A DNA stretch of 20,534 bases from an uncultured Coprococcus sp. (GTDB lineage Bacteria > Bacillota > Clostridia > Lachnospirales > Lachnospiraceae). Position 1 is the first letter of the stretch; every line of letters starts with the position of its first letter. The stretch covers positions 1-20,534 of the forward strand of contig URJI01000051.1 in assembly GCA_900548215.1 (NCBI GenBank), given 5' to 3'. The notes under the pieces were generated by a model that was not told the origin of the DNA, made no database searches, and saw only the letters and a program-made list of their open reading frames with translations. The position numbers and the translations under genes are program-made. Below are positions 7,704 through 15,262 of the stretch, piece after piece.

Positions 7704-7872
7704 ATTCAATTAATTATTTCTAAAATTTGTATAATTCTTTTAATAATCTTTCACTATTTTCTCATTGACACTAATCCTGTAATCAAGACTCTTGTCATTT
7801 CCTGCTCATCCTCTTATATCTACATCGCCGCCCTCATGGCATGATGGTATGCACCATAGGCACAAATTTCCT

Positions 7873-8718
7873 TTACAATGAACTTAATACGCTGTTAAAC
7901 ACCCTGTAATTGAAATCATCATTTGGTCTGCAGTATACAGCAAACTCGATATTCTCAAATGCGTATATATAATCACTTAGAACATTTGCAGCAGCTGATG
8001 CCACCGCATGAGGATCGTTGCGGAATGCACCACAGCCAAATGCCCCGAGTATCACTGTGTCCGCATGGTTCATAACGGCGCTGTCAAGTATCCTTCTGAG
8101 TCTTTTCTCATGAATAATCTGAAGGTCATAATTGCTTACTCCCGCTGCGCTTGCACCATTCTCGCAGTTATATATATTTCCTGGAATTTCCCGTAGATTC
8201 GGCGCAGCACATGTGATCACATCCGCTTTATACCAGTCCTTTTGCTCCATGAGTTCCGGCAGATCTGTATCCGTCTTAAACACCACTATACCAGGTGTGT
8301 ATATAATATCATCATTGTGTATAGGATCTTTTGCCGCTCTGTGAGGAGTATAGAACATTCCCCACATATCAGGAGTGTTCAAACAGGAATACAGATTAGA
8401 ACATCTGCATAGACATTCCTCCTGTGCACTCGCTCCATATACAACTCCGCCACCCGGATTTACCGCCGATGCAAAGTTATGCACAGCAACATGCTGTCCC
8501 TTATAATATGCTGCTGCCTCATATGTTCTCTTTCTGGATACCACAATCCTGGTCTGTTTCTTATAAATATTAAGATTAAGTCCCGGAATCTTCTCACTTT
8601 CTGCAATAAATCGCTGCCCTGACACCGATTTCTTTGTAGCATCTGACAATGCAGCATCCGTCTTGCACATATACTCTGTATTCTGAAATATAATTTTGTT
8701 CATCTCTTTGCGATCCAT
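7873..8718 (-). CDS. TIGR02452 family protein, bacterial-type poly(ADP-ribose) glycohydrolase-like macrodomain
   Basis: This 281-residue protein matches the microbial-type PARG / TIGR02452 family. The signature GGG-x7-QEE is present in NPGGGVVYGASAQEECLCR (Gly89-91, Gln-Glu-Glu 99-101). The family N-terminal part with the VxxxRKRTYEAA region precedes it, and a macrodomain-like segment DTVILGAFGCGAFRND lies near residues 220-236. In characterised relatives the two glutamates of QEE cleave ADP-ribose linkages, so this is probably a cytosolic ADP-ribosyl hydrolase. AAGGAGGATTACAG directly precedes the ATG. It appears to be a single-gene unit: a terminator separates it from the upstream lipoprotein gene. 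No ADP-ribosyltransferase partner is visible in this window, so the biological target is unknown. Confidence 0.88.
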   Translation of the reverse strand: MDRKEMNKIIFQNTEYMCKTDAALSDATKKSVSGQRFIAESEKIPGLNLNIYKKQTRIVVSRKRTYEAAAYYKGQHVAVHNFASAVNPGGGVVYGASAQEECLCRCSNLYSCLNTPDMWGMFYTPHRAAKDPIHNDDIIYTPGIVVFKTDTDLPELMEQKDWYKADVITCAAPNLREIPGNIYNCENGASAAGVSNYDLQIIHEKRLRRILDSAVMNHADTVILGAFGCGAFRNDPHAVASAAANVLSDYIYAFENIEFAVYCRPNDDFNYRVFNSVLSSL

Positions 8719-8822
8719 CTGTAATCCTCCTTAATTCTCACTGTCATACATGAAATTATGATAATATGCCCACGCTAAATGTTCTCGTTTTTCAATTTCA
8801 TTCATTTTCTCTAGTCATAATT

Positions 8823-8864
8823 TTAAACCACAGGGAACCAATTTACCATATCCCTGTGGTTTAA
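8823..8864 (-). terminator. terminator of the 8886-10956 operon
   Basis: A perfect 14-bp inverted repeat, TTAAACCACAGGGA (8823-8836) with TCCCTGTGGTTTAA (8851-8864), starts 22 bp after the lipoprotein stop. The A/U-rich base of the stem and the following AAUU provide only a weak U tract. Confidence 0.7.
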
Positions 8865-8885
8865 TCTTAAATTAATATTCACCTG

Positions 8886-9845
8886 TTATTCTATCTCAAC
8901 TACGCCTGTATCCAGGAAGAATTTGCCAGTGCTCACACTATATTCATACACTGAATCTTCTTTATCCACGAATGAACTATGCATCTTACCAGTCACATCC
9001 GCATAGGACACGATCACATACTGCCAGTCACAGTCAAACTTTATTGTATCTGGTATATCCCCAACATCATAGGTTTGGGCGTCCAGCTCTTTGTTATCCT
9101 CAGACATAGCTGTAAATGTATACTTTTCTCCTGCTCGTTCAAACTTCCATTCCACATGTATGACCATTTCGTTTTCATCACTTGACGAACTTTCACTACC
9201 CGATAACGAAGTCGTCTTATACGACTCTTTTACATCCATTGCACCTGATCCGTTCTCTGCAGTCTGATCCGTGGCCGCACACCCCATTGAGCTGCCACTC
9301 GTTATATAATATGTTCCATCTGTTTTCTCATATACATTATTGAGGATTATTCCCACATCACCATCTGAGTCTGCATAGCTATCCTTATTGTCCAGATCAT
9401 AGTACACACATCCGTTCACTGTCCGGCTTCTGGTGACACTTCCATCTGCATTCTCATTATACCCAACATTGTTTGTTCCAACACTTATACCATCAGATAC
9501 CAGAGTCTCGTACATATCTTCCCCCTCGCCTGATCTGGCATAGATCATATAACATCCGTCAACATCAATGTCTTCATCTGTTATCTTAAGTATACCTGCA
9601 TCAATATCGATTTCGCACGGAACATCGGTAACTGTCCCAAGCCTTTCTGTTGTTACAAACACTCCAACCAGAGAATCATTTTCAGCAGGTTCAACTTTTG
9701 TTTTATCCGCAAGCGAGCAGCCTGAGAGCATACATATTCCAAGCATTCCAATAATACCCACAGCAGCCAGATTGCTCTTTCGTATCACTCTATGTGTCTC
9801 ACCTGATTTCCTGTCTGTTTTCTTACCCCTGATAACTTTCATCAC
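8886..9845 (-). CDS. predicted lipoprotein of unknown function, third gene of operon
   Basis: This 319-residue protein has a long basic N-terminal region, a hydrophobic stretch NLAAVGIIGMLGICML and the lipobox LSGC with Cys43, so it should be exported and lipid-anchored on the outer face of the membrane. The mature part starts with a short acidic linker and continues with beta-rich, Asp/Gly/Ser-rich sequence, including a low-complexity stretch of serines and acidic residues at about 214-225. It is acidic overall. I recognise no family. AAGGAGG lies 11 nt upstream; Met1 and Met2 are both possible starts. It begins 13 bp after the small HTH gene and ends at a terminator, so it is cotranscribed with the regulator and the membrane protein. 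That context suggests a surface component of the same module. No catalytic motif can be seen. Confidence 0.75.
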   Translation of the reverse strand: MMKVIRGKKTDRKSGETHRVIRKSNLAAVGIIGMLGICMLSGCSLADKTKVEPAENDSLVGVFVTTERLGTVTDVPCEIDIDAGILKITDEDIDVDGCYMIYARSGEGEDMYETLVSDGISVGTNNVGYNENADGSVTRSRTVNGCVYYDLDNKDSYADSDGDVGIILNNVYEKTDGTYYITSGSSMGCAATDQTAENGSGAMDVKESYKTTSLSGSESSSSDENEMVIHVEWKFERAGEKYTFTAMSEDNKELDAQTYDVGDIPDTIKFDCDWQYVIVSYADVTGKMHSSFVDKEDSVYEYSVSTGKFFLDTGVVEIE

Positions 9846-9858
9846 AGCTCCCGCCTCC

Positions 9859-10080
9859 TTAGTCTTCTTCTATAAGTTCACCATCAAATGTCAATATGTC
9901 TCCAACATCGCAGTGCAGGTAATAGCATATCTTGTTGATCGTGGTAAACCGCACACCCTTTGCTTTCCCGCTTCTGAGAACCGACAGATTTGCCTCTGTT
10001 ATCCCCACTAGTTTGCAAAGTTCCTTCGATGTCATATTATTCTCTTTTAAAACCCTGTCCAGAGTTACTTTGATCGCCAT
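9859..10080 (-). CDS. small Cro/CI-type (YozG-like) HTH regulator
   Basis: This 73-residue protein is a single helix-turn-helix domain. LDRVLKENNMTSKELCKLVG and ITEANLSVLRSGKAKGVRF supply the two HTH helices, followed by TTINKICYYLHCDVGDILTF. The phrase ITEANLSVLRSGKAK is typical of the short Xre proteins encoded next to DUF2975 membrane proteins. It starts 21 bp after the membrane protein gene and stops 13 bp before the lipoprotein gene. Such small regulators usually bind DNA as dimers. The three palindromic sites upstream of this operon (10980-11062) are the obvious candidates, making autoregulation likely. GAGGTG is present about 12 nt before the ATG, a rather long spacing. The signal that it responds to is unknown. 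Confidence 0.88.
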   Translation of the reverse strand: MAIKVTLDRVLKENNMTSKELCKLVGITEANLSVLRSGKAKGVRFTTINKICYYLHCDVGDILTFDGELIEED

Positions 10081-10101
10081 CCCTACACGTCACCTCAAAT
10101 T

Positions 10102-10956
10102 CTATATATACGAATCATTTTCTTCTTTTATCGCTTTTGTCTTAGCAAGGTTTCTGACACCCATATACACAACGACGAGTATTATCAGCTCATATAATGG
10201 AAGTGATATCTTGAAATCTGCATTTGAAAGAGTCGTCATGATAAAAAGCTGAAGCACATTCTTCGAGAGTTCAAGAATCACCATGACTGATATTGCACTC
10301 TTGCTCGTCTTTGAAAGTCTCTCTGCCATATGGATTGTTTCATCCGAATACTCATTTTCTATTATGCTGTTGCAAAGCCTGTATCCCCTGATCAGAACCC
10401 ATATGACAAGAGCAGCATTTACAAGCTGGAAAATAAACAGGATCACTGCCCATCCAGCATCACCGGGCATAGCACCGGCATTTGTCCGATTGGTTCTGAC
10501 AAGCTCCGGCAGTGACACACAGACAATCACAAAAGCTGTGAATACCACTATCACACATATTATCTTCTTGATGATTTCTACTATCTGAGTGCTATCCGCC
10601 TTGTCTATACTCTCCACGATCCTAAGCACAGCATAGCATGCCAGCACCGACCATATCACTGAGCTTATTGCAAGATTCAGCATATCTGGAGTTACCAGAG
10701 CATTTCCATCTATGACATACCCTGGATTTATCATCATATATATTCCTATGAAAAGCACTGCTGAAAGTCCCAGCAACAGGTAGTCAGCATCAATTTTTCT
10801 ATTTCTTATACAGAGCACGATGAATCCAGCAAGCGGCATACATCCTATCAGGCAGAACATAAATATTGCAAGGACATTCTGTGCTCCGCCCGCAAGAGAC
10901 ATCTCCCTGAGCCACTTTGCTATGTATGCAAATGCATTTAAAACACCATTAACCAT
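10102..10956 (-). CDS. polytopic membrane protein, DUF2975-like, first gene of operon
   Basis: From the ATG at 10954-10956 (TTGGAGG five bases upstream) the protein has 284 residues. An upstream TTG at 10968 could add four residues but overlaps the ribosome binding site. I see about seven hydrophobic segments. Examples are NVLAIFMFCLIGCMPLAGFIV, YLLLGLSAVLFIGIYMMI, a helix around SSVIWSVLACYAVL, IICVIVVFTAFVIVCVSL, WAVILFIFQLVNAALVIWV, SAISVMVILELSKNVLQLFI and LPLYELIILVVVYMGV. The C-terminal half, including the polar EN segment between helices and the final ELIILVVVYMGV helix with a charged tail, resembles DUF2975. That family is usually about 160-200 residues and encoded next to a short Xre protein, exactly the arrangement here. 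The N-terminal half is extra. No transport or catalytic motif is recognised. Confidence 0.7.
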   Translation of the reverse strand: MVNGVLNAFAYIAKWLREMSLAGGAQNVLAIFMFCLIGCMPLAGFIVLCIRNRKIDADYLLLGLSAVLFIGIYMMINPGYVIDGNALVTPDMLNLAISSVIWSVLACYAVLRIVESIDKADSTQIVEIIKKIICVIVVFTAFVIVCVSLPELVRTNRTNAGAMPGDAGWAVILFIFQLVNAALVIWVLIRGYRLCNSIIENEYSDETIHMAERLSKTSKSAISVMVILELSKNVLQLFIMTTLSNADFKISLPLYELIILVVVYMGVRNLAKTKAIKEENDSYI

Positions 10957-10979
10957 AAAAGCCTCCAATCGCCAAGTAA

Positions 10980-11062
10980 ATTATTGTTTTTCGATAATTA
11001 TCTTACTTGTATAGTACCACATGATTATCGTTTGTCAATAATTATTATTGTTTTTCGATAAT
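10980..11062 (-). promoter_or_regulatory. operon promoter with three palindromic operators
   Basis: Three copies of ATTATYG-N5-CRATAAT occur at 10980-10998, 11024-11042 and 11044-11062. Sites 1 and 3 are identical on the plus strand (ATTATTG, five T, CGATAAT). Site 2 is ATTATCG-TTTGT-CAATAAT, the mirrored half-site arrangement. On the minus strand TTGACA (11033-11038) overlaps site 2, then 16 bp, then TACTAT (11011-11016); site 1 lies just after the expected start. Centres are 44 and 20 bp apart, the latter about two helical turns. Confidence 0.68.
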
Positions 11063-11096
11063 TATTTACAATTGATACAAAATATGCTCAGCACAT

Positions 11097-11126
11097 TTGA
11101 CTTATGATCTCAAGAATATTTATAAT
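11097..11126 (+). promoter_or_regulatory. candidate promoter of the dGTPase-like gene
   Basis: TTGACT (11097-11102), 18 bp, TATAAT (11121-11126) on the plus strand leaves a leader of about 75 nt. It lies beyond the three operators of the divergent operon, 35 bp from the nearest. Confidence 0.55.
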
Positions 11127-11207
11127 AATTCATATGCATTCTGATATATATGATCTAAGCCAGCTGCATATGTTGACTATCACATTTTACTGAACAGGAG
11201 CTTTTTA

Positions 11208-12461
11208 ATGAGTGTAAATAAAGATTCAAAATACCATTCTTTATCAAAAGAAGTTTATGAACAGATCTTAGGCGACCGTGAACACGGCAAGATAAACCCA
11301 TATGCATGCAAGGACTCTGACATTATAAGGCGTCAGCCAGACCATGATGCCCCACATCTGTGGAGACCGGCATTCGTCATGGATGTGGAAAAGATACTTC
11401 ACAACAACTATTACAATCGCTATTCTGATAAGACACAAGTTATCTCATGCTACAAGAACGATGATATATCAAGACGTGCACTTCACGTCCAGCTTGTATC
11501 CAGAATTGCAAGGACTATTGGAATGACTCTTGGACTCAATCTTGATCTCATAGAGGCAATCTCCCTTGGACATGACATCGGACATACTCCATTTGGTCAT
11601 GCCGGAGAGCGTTATCTGAATGAGATCTACAACGAACATACCGGAAGGCTCTTCAGCCACAACATCCACAGCGCCAGAGTCCTTGACAAACTTATCTTCC
11701 GAAATATCAGCCTCCAGGTGCTTGATGGTGTTATATGCCACAACGGTGAAATGGAACAGCAATGCTATACACCTAAGACATTTAACGCAGACGATCCATG
11801 GGGAGAATTTGACAGGTCTGTGGAGGACTGCTACACAGATCCTTCTGCAAATAAAAAACAGATCCCAGGTACACTTGAAGGCTGTATCATGAGGATCAGC
11901 GATATCATAGCCTACCTCGGAAAAGACAGGCAGGATGCAATAAAGATCGGTCTCATTCCAAATGATGATTCTTTCTCTGCAGGCAGCCTTGGATCCTCCA
12001 ACGCCCAGATAATTCACAATATGACTGTCAATATCATAGAAAACAGCTACGGGAAACCTTATATAAGCATGGATCCGGATGTATATGAGACCTTCTCCAA
12101 AGCCAAGACTGAGAATTACCAGAACATATATAACAATGACAGTCTCAACACAATGTATAATGACAACATAAAGCCAATGTTCTATTGTATATACGAAGAA
12201 TTACTGAGGCAGGCTAAGAGCAAAGACACTGATTCCATACTGTATAAACACCATGTCAACTACATAAAAGATGCAAATCAATATAGCAATTATTTTGGAA
12301 AAAAAGAATTCATCGACAATTATCTCAGTCAGGATCCAAACGAAATCGTAGTAGACTTCATCGCCAGCATGACCGATGACTATTTCATAGATCTGTATGA
12401 ATACCTTTTCCCAGATGGGCCATACAAGGTCGACTATGTCGGATACTTTGACAACATCTGA
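11208..12461 (+). CDS. dgt: deoxyguanosinetriphosphate triphosphohydrolase-like HD protein
   Basis: This 417-residue protein belongs to the dNTP triphosphohydrolase branch of the HD superfamily, whose members release tripolyphosphate from deoxynucleoside triphosphates. The metal-binding residues appear intact: His93 in RRALHVQLVSRIART, His122-Asp123 in ISLGHDIGHTPFGHAGE, and Asp232 in CIMRISDIIAYLGKDRQD. The GHTPFGHAGE stretch is a hallmark of the family. The start has AGGAG about seven bases before ATG. The protein is shorter than E. coli Dgt (about 505 residues) and closer to the shorter Firmicute and Thermus-type enzymes. It is one of only two plus-strand genes and converges on a second HD hydrolase. 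The family is clear; preference for dGTP rather than other dNTPs cannot be read from sequence, so the symbol denotes the family. Confidence 0.9.
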   Translation: MSVNKDSKYHSLSKEVYEQILGDREHGKINPYACKDSDIIRRQPDHDAPHLWRPAFVMDVEKILHNNYYNRYSDKTQVISCYKNDDISRRALHVQLVSRIARTIGMTLGLNLDLIEAISLGHDIGHTPFGHAGERYLNEIYNEHTGRLFSHNIHSARVLDKLIFRNISLQVLDGVICHNGEMEQQCYTPKTFNADDPWGEFDRSVEDCYTDPSANKKQIPGTLEGCIMRISDIIAYLGKDRQDAIKIGLIPNDDSFSAGSLGSSNAQIIHNMTVNIIENSYGKPYISMDPDVYETFSKAKTENYQNIYNNDSLNTMYNDNIKPMFYCIYEELLRQAKSKDTDSILYKHHVNYIKDANQYSNYFGKKEFIDNYLSQDPNEIVVDFIASMTDDYFIDLYEYLFPDGPYKVDYVGYFDNI

Positions 12462-12478
12462 TCATAATTGTCAAAACA

Positions 12479-12528
12479 AATACCTCCCGGGCTGATCGTT
12501 ATATTCCATCATCCGCCTGGGAGGTATT
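12479..12528. terminator. bidirectional terminator between two HD hydrolase genes
   Basis: AATACCTCCCGGGC (12479-12492) pairs with GCCTGGGAGGTATT (12515-12528), 14 bp with one G-U on the plus strand, around a 22-nt loop. It lies between convergent stops. ATTTTTGTAA follows a few bases later on the plus strand; on the minus strand the stem is followed by TGTTTTGAC. Confidence 0.75.
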
Positions 12529-12569
12529 ATCATACATTTTTGTAATTAAAAATAACTATTCACTATCGG

Positions 12570-13127
12570 CTACTTGCCGGTCTGATCTGACATTTTCTCT
12601 GCAAGTTTCTTACATTCAGCCTCAAATTCATCTTCCACTTCTCGCCATGGTCTTTCGGCCACAGCAGGGACTGAACTAAGGTTGTCCGTATTCCTGTACT
12701 CCTCGCCTTTCATCAGATTCTTAAGTTCGAAATTCATCATCTCATCATCTATCTGTTTCCACATAGCATTCTCTTCTTCGCTCAGATCAGCAAGTCCAAA
12801 TCGCTCAAATATAACGTTCATGATCGATCTCTCAATCTCAAGATAATTGGACAAATGTGCTTTTACCGGTCTGATTATGTCTGATATATACGCCTCGCTG
12901 GCATCGTGCAACAGACAGGCAAGCTGTAGCCGCTCTGACCATCCCCTTGACTTCGCCTCATTCATACAGTTGATGGAGTGCTGTGCCACAGAAAAGAAAT
13001 ATGACACATGCCCTCCGCCGCGGCACGTGAGGCTTAACGCATGCGCAATATCCTGTATTGATATGTCTGAAGCTGTCATATTCATCGGATCTATTTTGTT
13101 CCCCGTATACGTATTCATCGTTGCCAT
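12570..13127 (-). CDS. YfbR-like HD-domain hydrolase
   Basis: This 185-residue HD protein resembles the YfbR / 5'-deoxynucleotidase group and its small phosphohydrolase relatives. It begins with a TYTGNKIDPMNMTASDISIQDIAHALS segment. The metal-binding residues are visible: His50 in FFSVAQHSI, His74-Asp75 in LACLLHDASEAYISDI, and a downstream Asp near 128 in QIDDEMMNFE. Characterised relatives remove phosphate from deoxynucleoside monophosphates, so a nucleotide-pool role is reasonable. The exact substrate is unknown. AAGGGG lies about nine bases before the ATG; Met4 is an alternative start. It is the last gene of a run with the alpha/beta hydrolase (75 bp upstream) and the cation-efflux-like gene, ending at the bidirectional terminator. 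The charged C-terminal tail (about 150-185) looks variable. Confidence 0.85.
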   Translation of the reverse strand: MATMNTYTGNKIDPMNMTASDISIQDIAHALSLTCRGGGHVSYFFSVAQHSINCMNEAKSRGWSERLQLACLLHDASEAYISDIIRPVKAHLSNYLEIERSIMNVIFERFGLADLSEEENAMWKQIDDEMMNFELKNLMKGEEYRNTDNLSSVPAVAERPWREVEDEFEAECKKLAEKMSDQTGK

Positions 13128-13202
13128 ATCACAGTCCCCTTATCCTTATTTATCAGCATTTTAAGATAGTATATCCTTGTCGTATCATATTCCACTTTCA
13201 AT

Positions 13203-13970
13203 TCATTCAATGTCAAGCAATTCAGAAATAATATCATTGAATTGTCTACTCTGATCTATGTTGCACACGTGACCACAATGCTCTATTATTATCAGTTCCG
13301 CATCTGTCAGATCAGCTTCCTCCACGATTCCATTTATAAAACACAGATCTCCACGCCCGGAAATATATACATTCTCCTCGTGTAATCTGCTCACGAACTC
13401 GTCACAAAGTGAAAAATGCTCAATAAAAATATTCATATACGCCTTAAATTCCAGACTGTTTAATGCCTTGGCACATTTGCAGAACACCTTCCTGCTTGTC
13501 TTGCTGACTTTCCATGGCATAAATAACTTTGCCATTATTCTGTAGACGACAGGAAATGGCAGCTTGTCGCCTATCTTAGCAAAGACATTGACAGCACGCC
13601 TGAGTGGTTTTCCAACCGTGCCAAGCGCACCCACAAGTATTGCTTTATCTATGTAACTTCCGCATCTCATCTCCATATATTTGATAAATATAGTTCCAAG
13701 TGATACGCCCATAAAAACAGCTCGCTGTATCCCCCGCTCATCAAGCACCTGCGTTATCTCACCCACGACAACATCCAGCGTACTTCCCATCTTGGACAAT
13801 TTCAGTTCACTGTCTCCATGACTTGGCAGAGTTATCGCCAGAACATTAAACTTCTTCTGAAGCAAGGGAATCTGATTCTTCCATACCCTGTTGTTCCCTC
13901 CAAATCCGTGAAGCAGAACTATATATCTATCGGTATCACATGAGCTTTCAAAAACTTCATAATGTAACAT
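13203..13970 (-). CDS. alpha/beta-fold hydrolase
   Basis: This 255-residue protein has the alpha/beta-hydrolase pattern. The oxyanion-hole segment LLHGFGGNNRVW (HGFGG at 21-25) is followed by ITLPSHGDSE and the nucleophile elbow GVSLGT with Ser90. The likely acid Asp208 is in YISGRGDLC, and the catalytic His234 is in HCGHVCNIDQ near the C-terminus. The triad therefore appears complete and the protein is probably an active cytosolic esterase, lipase or related enzyme; there is no signal peptide. A cap region rich in aromatic, basic and cysteine residues spans about 125-185. The start has AAGGGG about ten bases and AAGGA just before the ATG. It lies 48 bp after the cation-efflux-like gene and 75 bp before the HD gene. 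The substrate cannot be predicted. Confidence 0.85.
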   Translation of the reverse strand: MLHYEVFESSCDTDRYIVLLHGFGGNNRVWKNQIPLLQKKFNVLAITLPSHGDSELKLSKMGSTLDVVVGEITQVLDERGIQRAVFMGVSLGTIFIKYMEMRCGSYIDKAILVGALGTVGKPLRRAVNVFAKIGDKLPFPVVYRIMAKLFMPWKVSKTSRKVFCKCAKALNSLEFKAYMNIFIEHFSLCDEFVSRLHEENVYISGRGDLCFINGIVEEADLTDAELIIIEHCGHVCNIDQSRQFNDIISELLDIE

Positions 13971-14018
13971 ATCCTTGCATCCCCTTGATCATTTATATTT
14001 TGTATTACAGCTTTACCA

Positions 14019-14933
14019 TCAATCTGGTATGACCTCTATATACACCTGATCATACTTATCCCTAAGCTCCTGTTTTATCTCGTCTCTCACCTTATGAATG
14101 ATACTTATATGTATCACATCCGTCTGATTTCCTATATATACCTCAACCCAAAGCTTCCGCCCGGTCTGGATGACATCCAGAAAAGTGACCTCATATGGGT
14201 AATCCTTCATATGCTGATCCACTATGCCTCGTATCTGATTAAGCGTCTCTTCCTCCGGAGCAAAAAGAATAAGATTCTTGATACTCTGGAATATCTCGCA
14301 CACCGGCTCTTTTATGAGAAGAAGTGCCATAACCACCGCTACTGCCGGATCAATATAAGGGGTCATAAAACGAAGGCTTGTATGCAAAAGAGCAGTCTGT
14401 ACCGCAAATGCTATAGCAACTCCCATACTGCTTATTACGTCAAGTTTCCACATATACAGCTCCGCTTTGATAGTTGTAGACTCATATTTCTTACTGTAAT
14501 GGCCAAGTATCGCATACATAAGCGCACAACATACACATACAAGAAATTCAAATACTGCTATACTCCCCGCATCTACCTCATGTCCCCCATGAAACAACAG
14601 CTTTATATTCTCAACCATGAGATTACATGTGAGTGCAAGTAATACACTGTACTTCACAAGTAGAAAAAGCGATTCCACCTGGGCATAACCATATGGATGT
14701 TTCTCTGTCACCGGTTTATACAGAAGCGGAACCAGCACCATGAATGGTCCTATCATGACCAGATCTGCAGAGTCGAACAGGCAGTCCGTCCAAAGTGAAT
14801 GTGAATGGGTATACCATGCCATCACGCCCTCCGCAAGTATGAAGAAGACACTTCCCATAAAAGACAGACGAAGTATTCTCTTCTCTATTGCAAGCTTGTC
14901 CTTCTTTTTTATATTATCAATTTTCTTACTCAT
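14019..14933 (-). CDS. cation diffusion facilitator-like membrane protein
   Basis: This 304-residue protein has the CDF architecture: a cytosolic basic N-terminus, six hydrophobic segments at about 22-225, and a C-terminal soluble domain (about 228-304) whose DVIQTGRKLWVEVYI and ending QVYIEVIPD resemble the CDF cytoplasmic ferredoxin-like fold. TM2 holds DCLFDSADL, with Asp50 and Asp54 in the usual metal-site spacing, followed by EKHPYGYAQVESL, a family hallmark. In TM5 the segment ELYMWKLDVISS has Asp165, but the position four residues earlier, normally His or Asp, is Met161. Metal specificity may therefore differ from standard zinc or iron exporters, or transport may be lost. GGAG lies about eight bases before the ATG. 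It is the first gene of a likely three-gene operon. Confidence 0.85.
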   Translation of the reverse strand: MSKKIDNIKKKDKLAIEKRILRLSFMGSVFFILAEGVMAWYTHSHSLWTDCLFDSADLVMIGPFMVLVPLLYKPVTEKHPYGYAQVESLFLLVKYSVLLALTCNLMVENIKLLFHGGHEVDAGSIAVFEFLVCVCCALMYAILGHYSKKYESTTIKAELYMWKLDVISSMGVAIAFAVQTALLHTSLRFMTPYIDPAVAVVMALLLIKEPVCEIFQSIKNLILFAPEEETLNQIRGIVDQHMKDYPYEVTFLDVIQTGRKLWVEVYIGNQTDVIHISIIHKVRDEIKQELRDKYDQVYIEVIPD

Positions 14934-14980
14934 TTGTGCTCTCCAACTTCATAAACATCTCTTTTCTTTGATAAAATAAA

Positions 14981-15019
14981 ATAGGGACTATTATCACTAT
15001 TTCTTATAGTAGTCCCTAT
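14981..15019 (-). terminator. hairpin with U-rich tail in the leader of the cation-efflux-like gene
   Basis: Arms 14981-14994 and 15006-15019 (ATAGGGACTA at the outer end) form 10 bp, one mismatch and 3 more bp in the minus-strand RNA. UUUUAUUUUAUC follows. Because the gene starts 48 bp later, this could be an attenuator or the end of a small upstream transcript. Confidence 0.5.
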
Positions 15020-15025
15020 CAATAC

Positions 15026-15054
15026 CTTATATCATAATATTTTTAATTATACAA
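15026..15054 (-). promoter_or_regulatory. candidate promoter upstream of the leader hairpin
   Basis: Minus strand: TTGTAT (15049-15054), 17 bp, TATAAG (15026-15031). The -10 is good and the -35 poor. Transcription would begin at the edge of the hairpin at 15019. Confidence 0.35.
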
Positions 15055-15243
15055 CCTTATTTTTGTGCGTTCCGTTTCTTAAAATACTATTGCTCGTAAA
15101 GTTCTTTCCCTACCAGTCGGCAGCAATTCTTTAAGTGCAACTATAAATTGTTCCATTCTCACTATATATCGATATTTTTTAGTTTTTCCCCATAACAACA
15201 CATATCCCGGCAATGTTGCATCAAAAGCTGAAGCGGTTGTTGT

Positions 15244-15262
15244 CCCCCTGCATAGCAGGGGG
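15244..15262. repeat. C/G-rich inverted repeat with 3-nt loop
   Basis: CCCCCTGC (15244-15251), ATA, GCAGGGGG (15255-15262). No U run follows on either strand, so it is not a standard terminator. The same CCCCTGC core recurs in the neighbouring terminator (15288-15294), so alternative pairing between the two is possible on the minus-strand RNA. Confidence 0.6.

Noticed and set aside
7716..7830. Chain of very short minus-strand frames upstream of ftsH, the longest 14 codons
   Set aside because: Frames this short arise by chance and only one has a passable GGA; not enough to call leader peptides.
7635..7844. 69-codon plus-strand frame opposite the ftsH leader
   Set aside because: No ribosome binding site, A+T-driven hydrophobic composition, and it overlaps the leader helix; no family resemblance.
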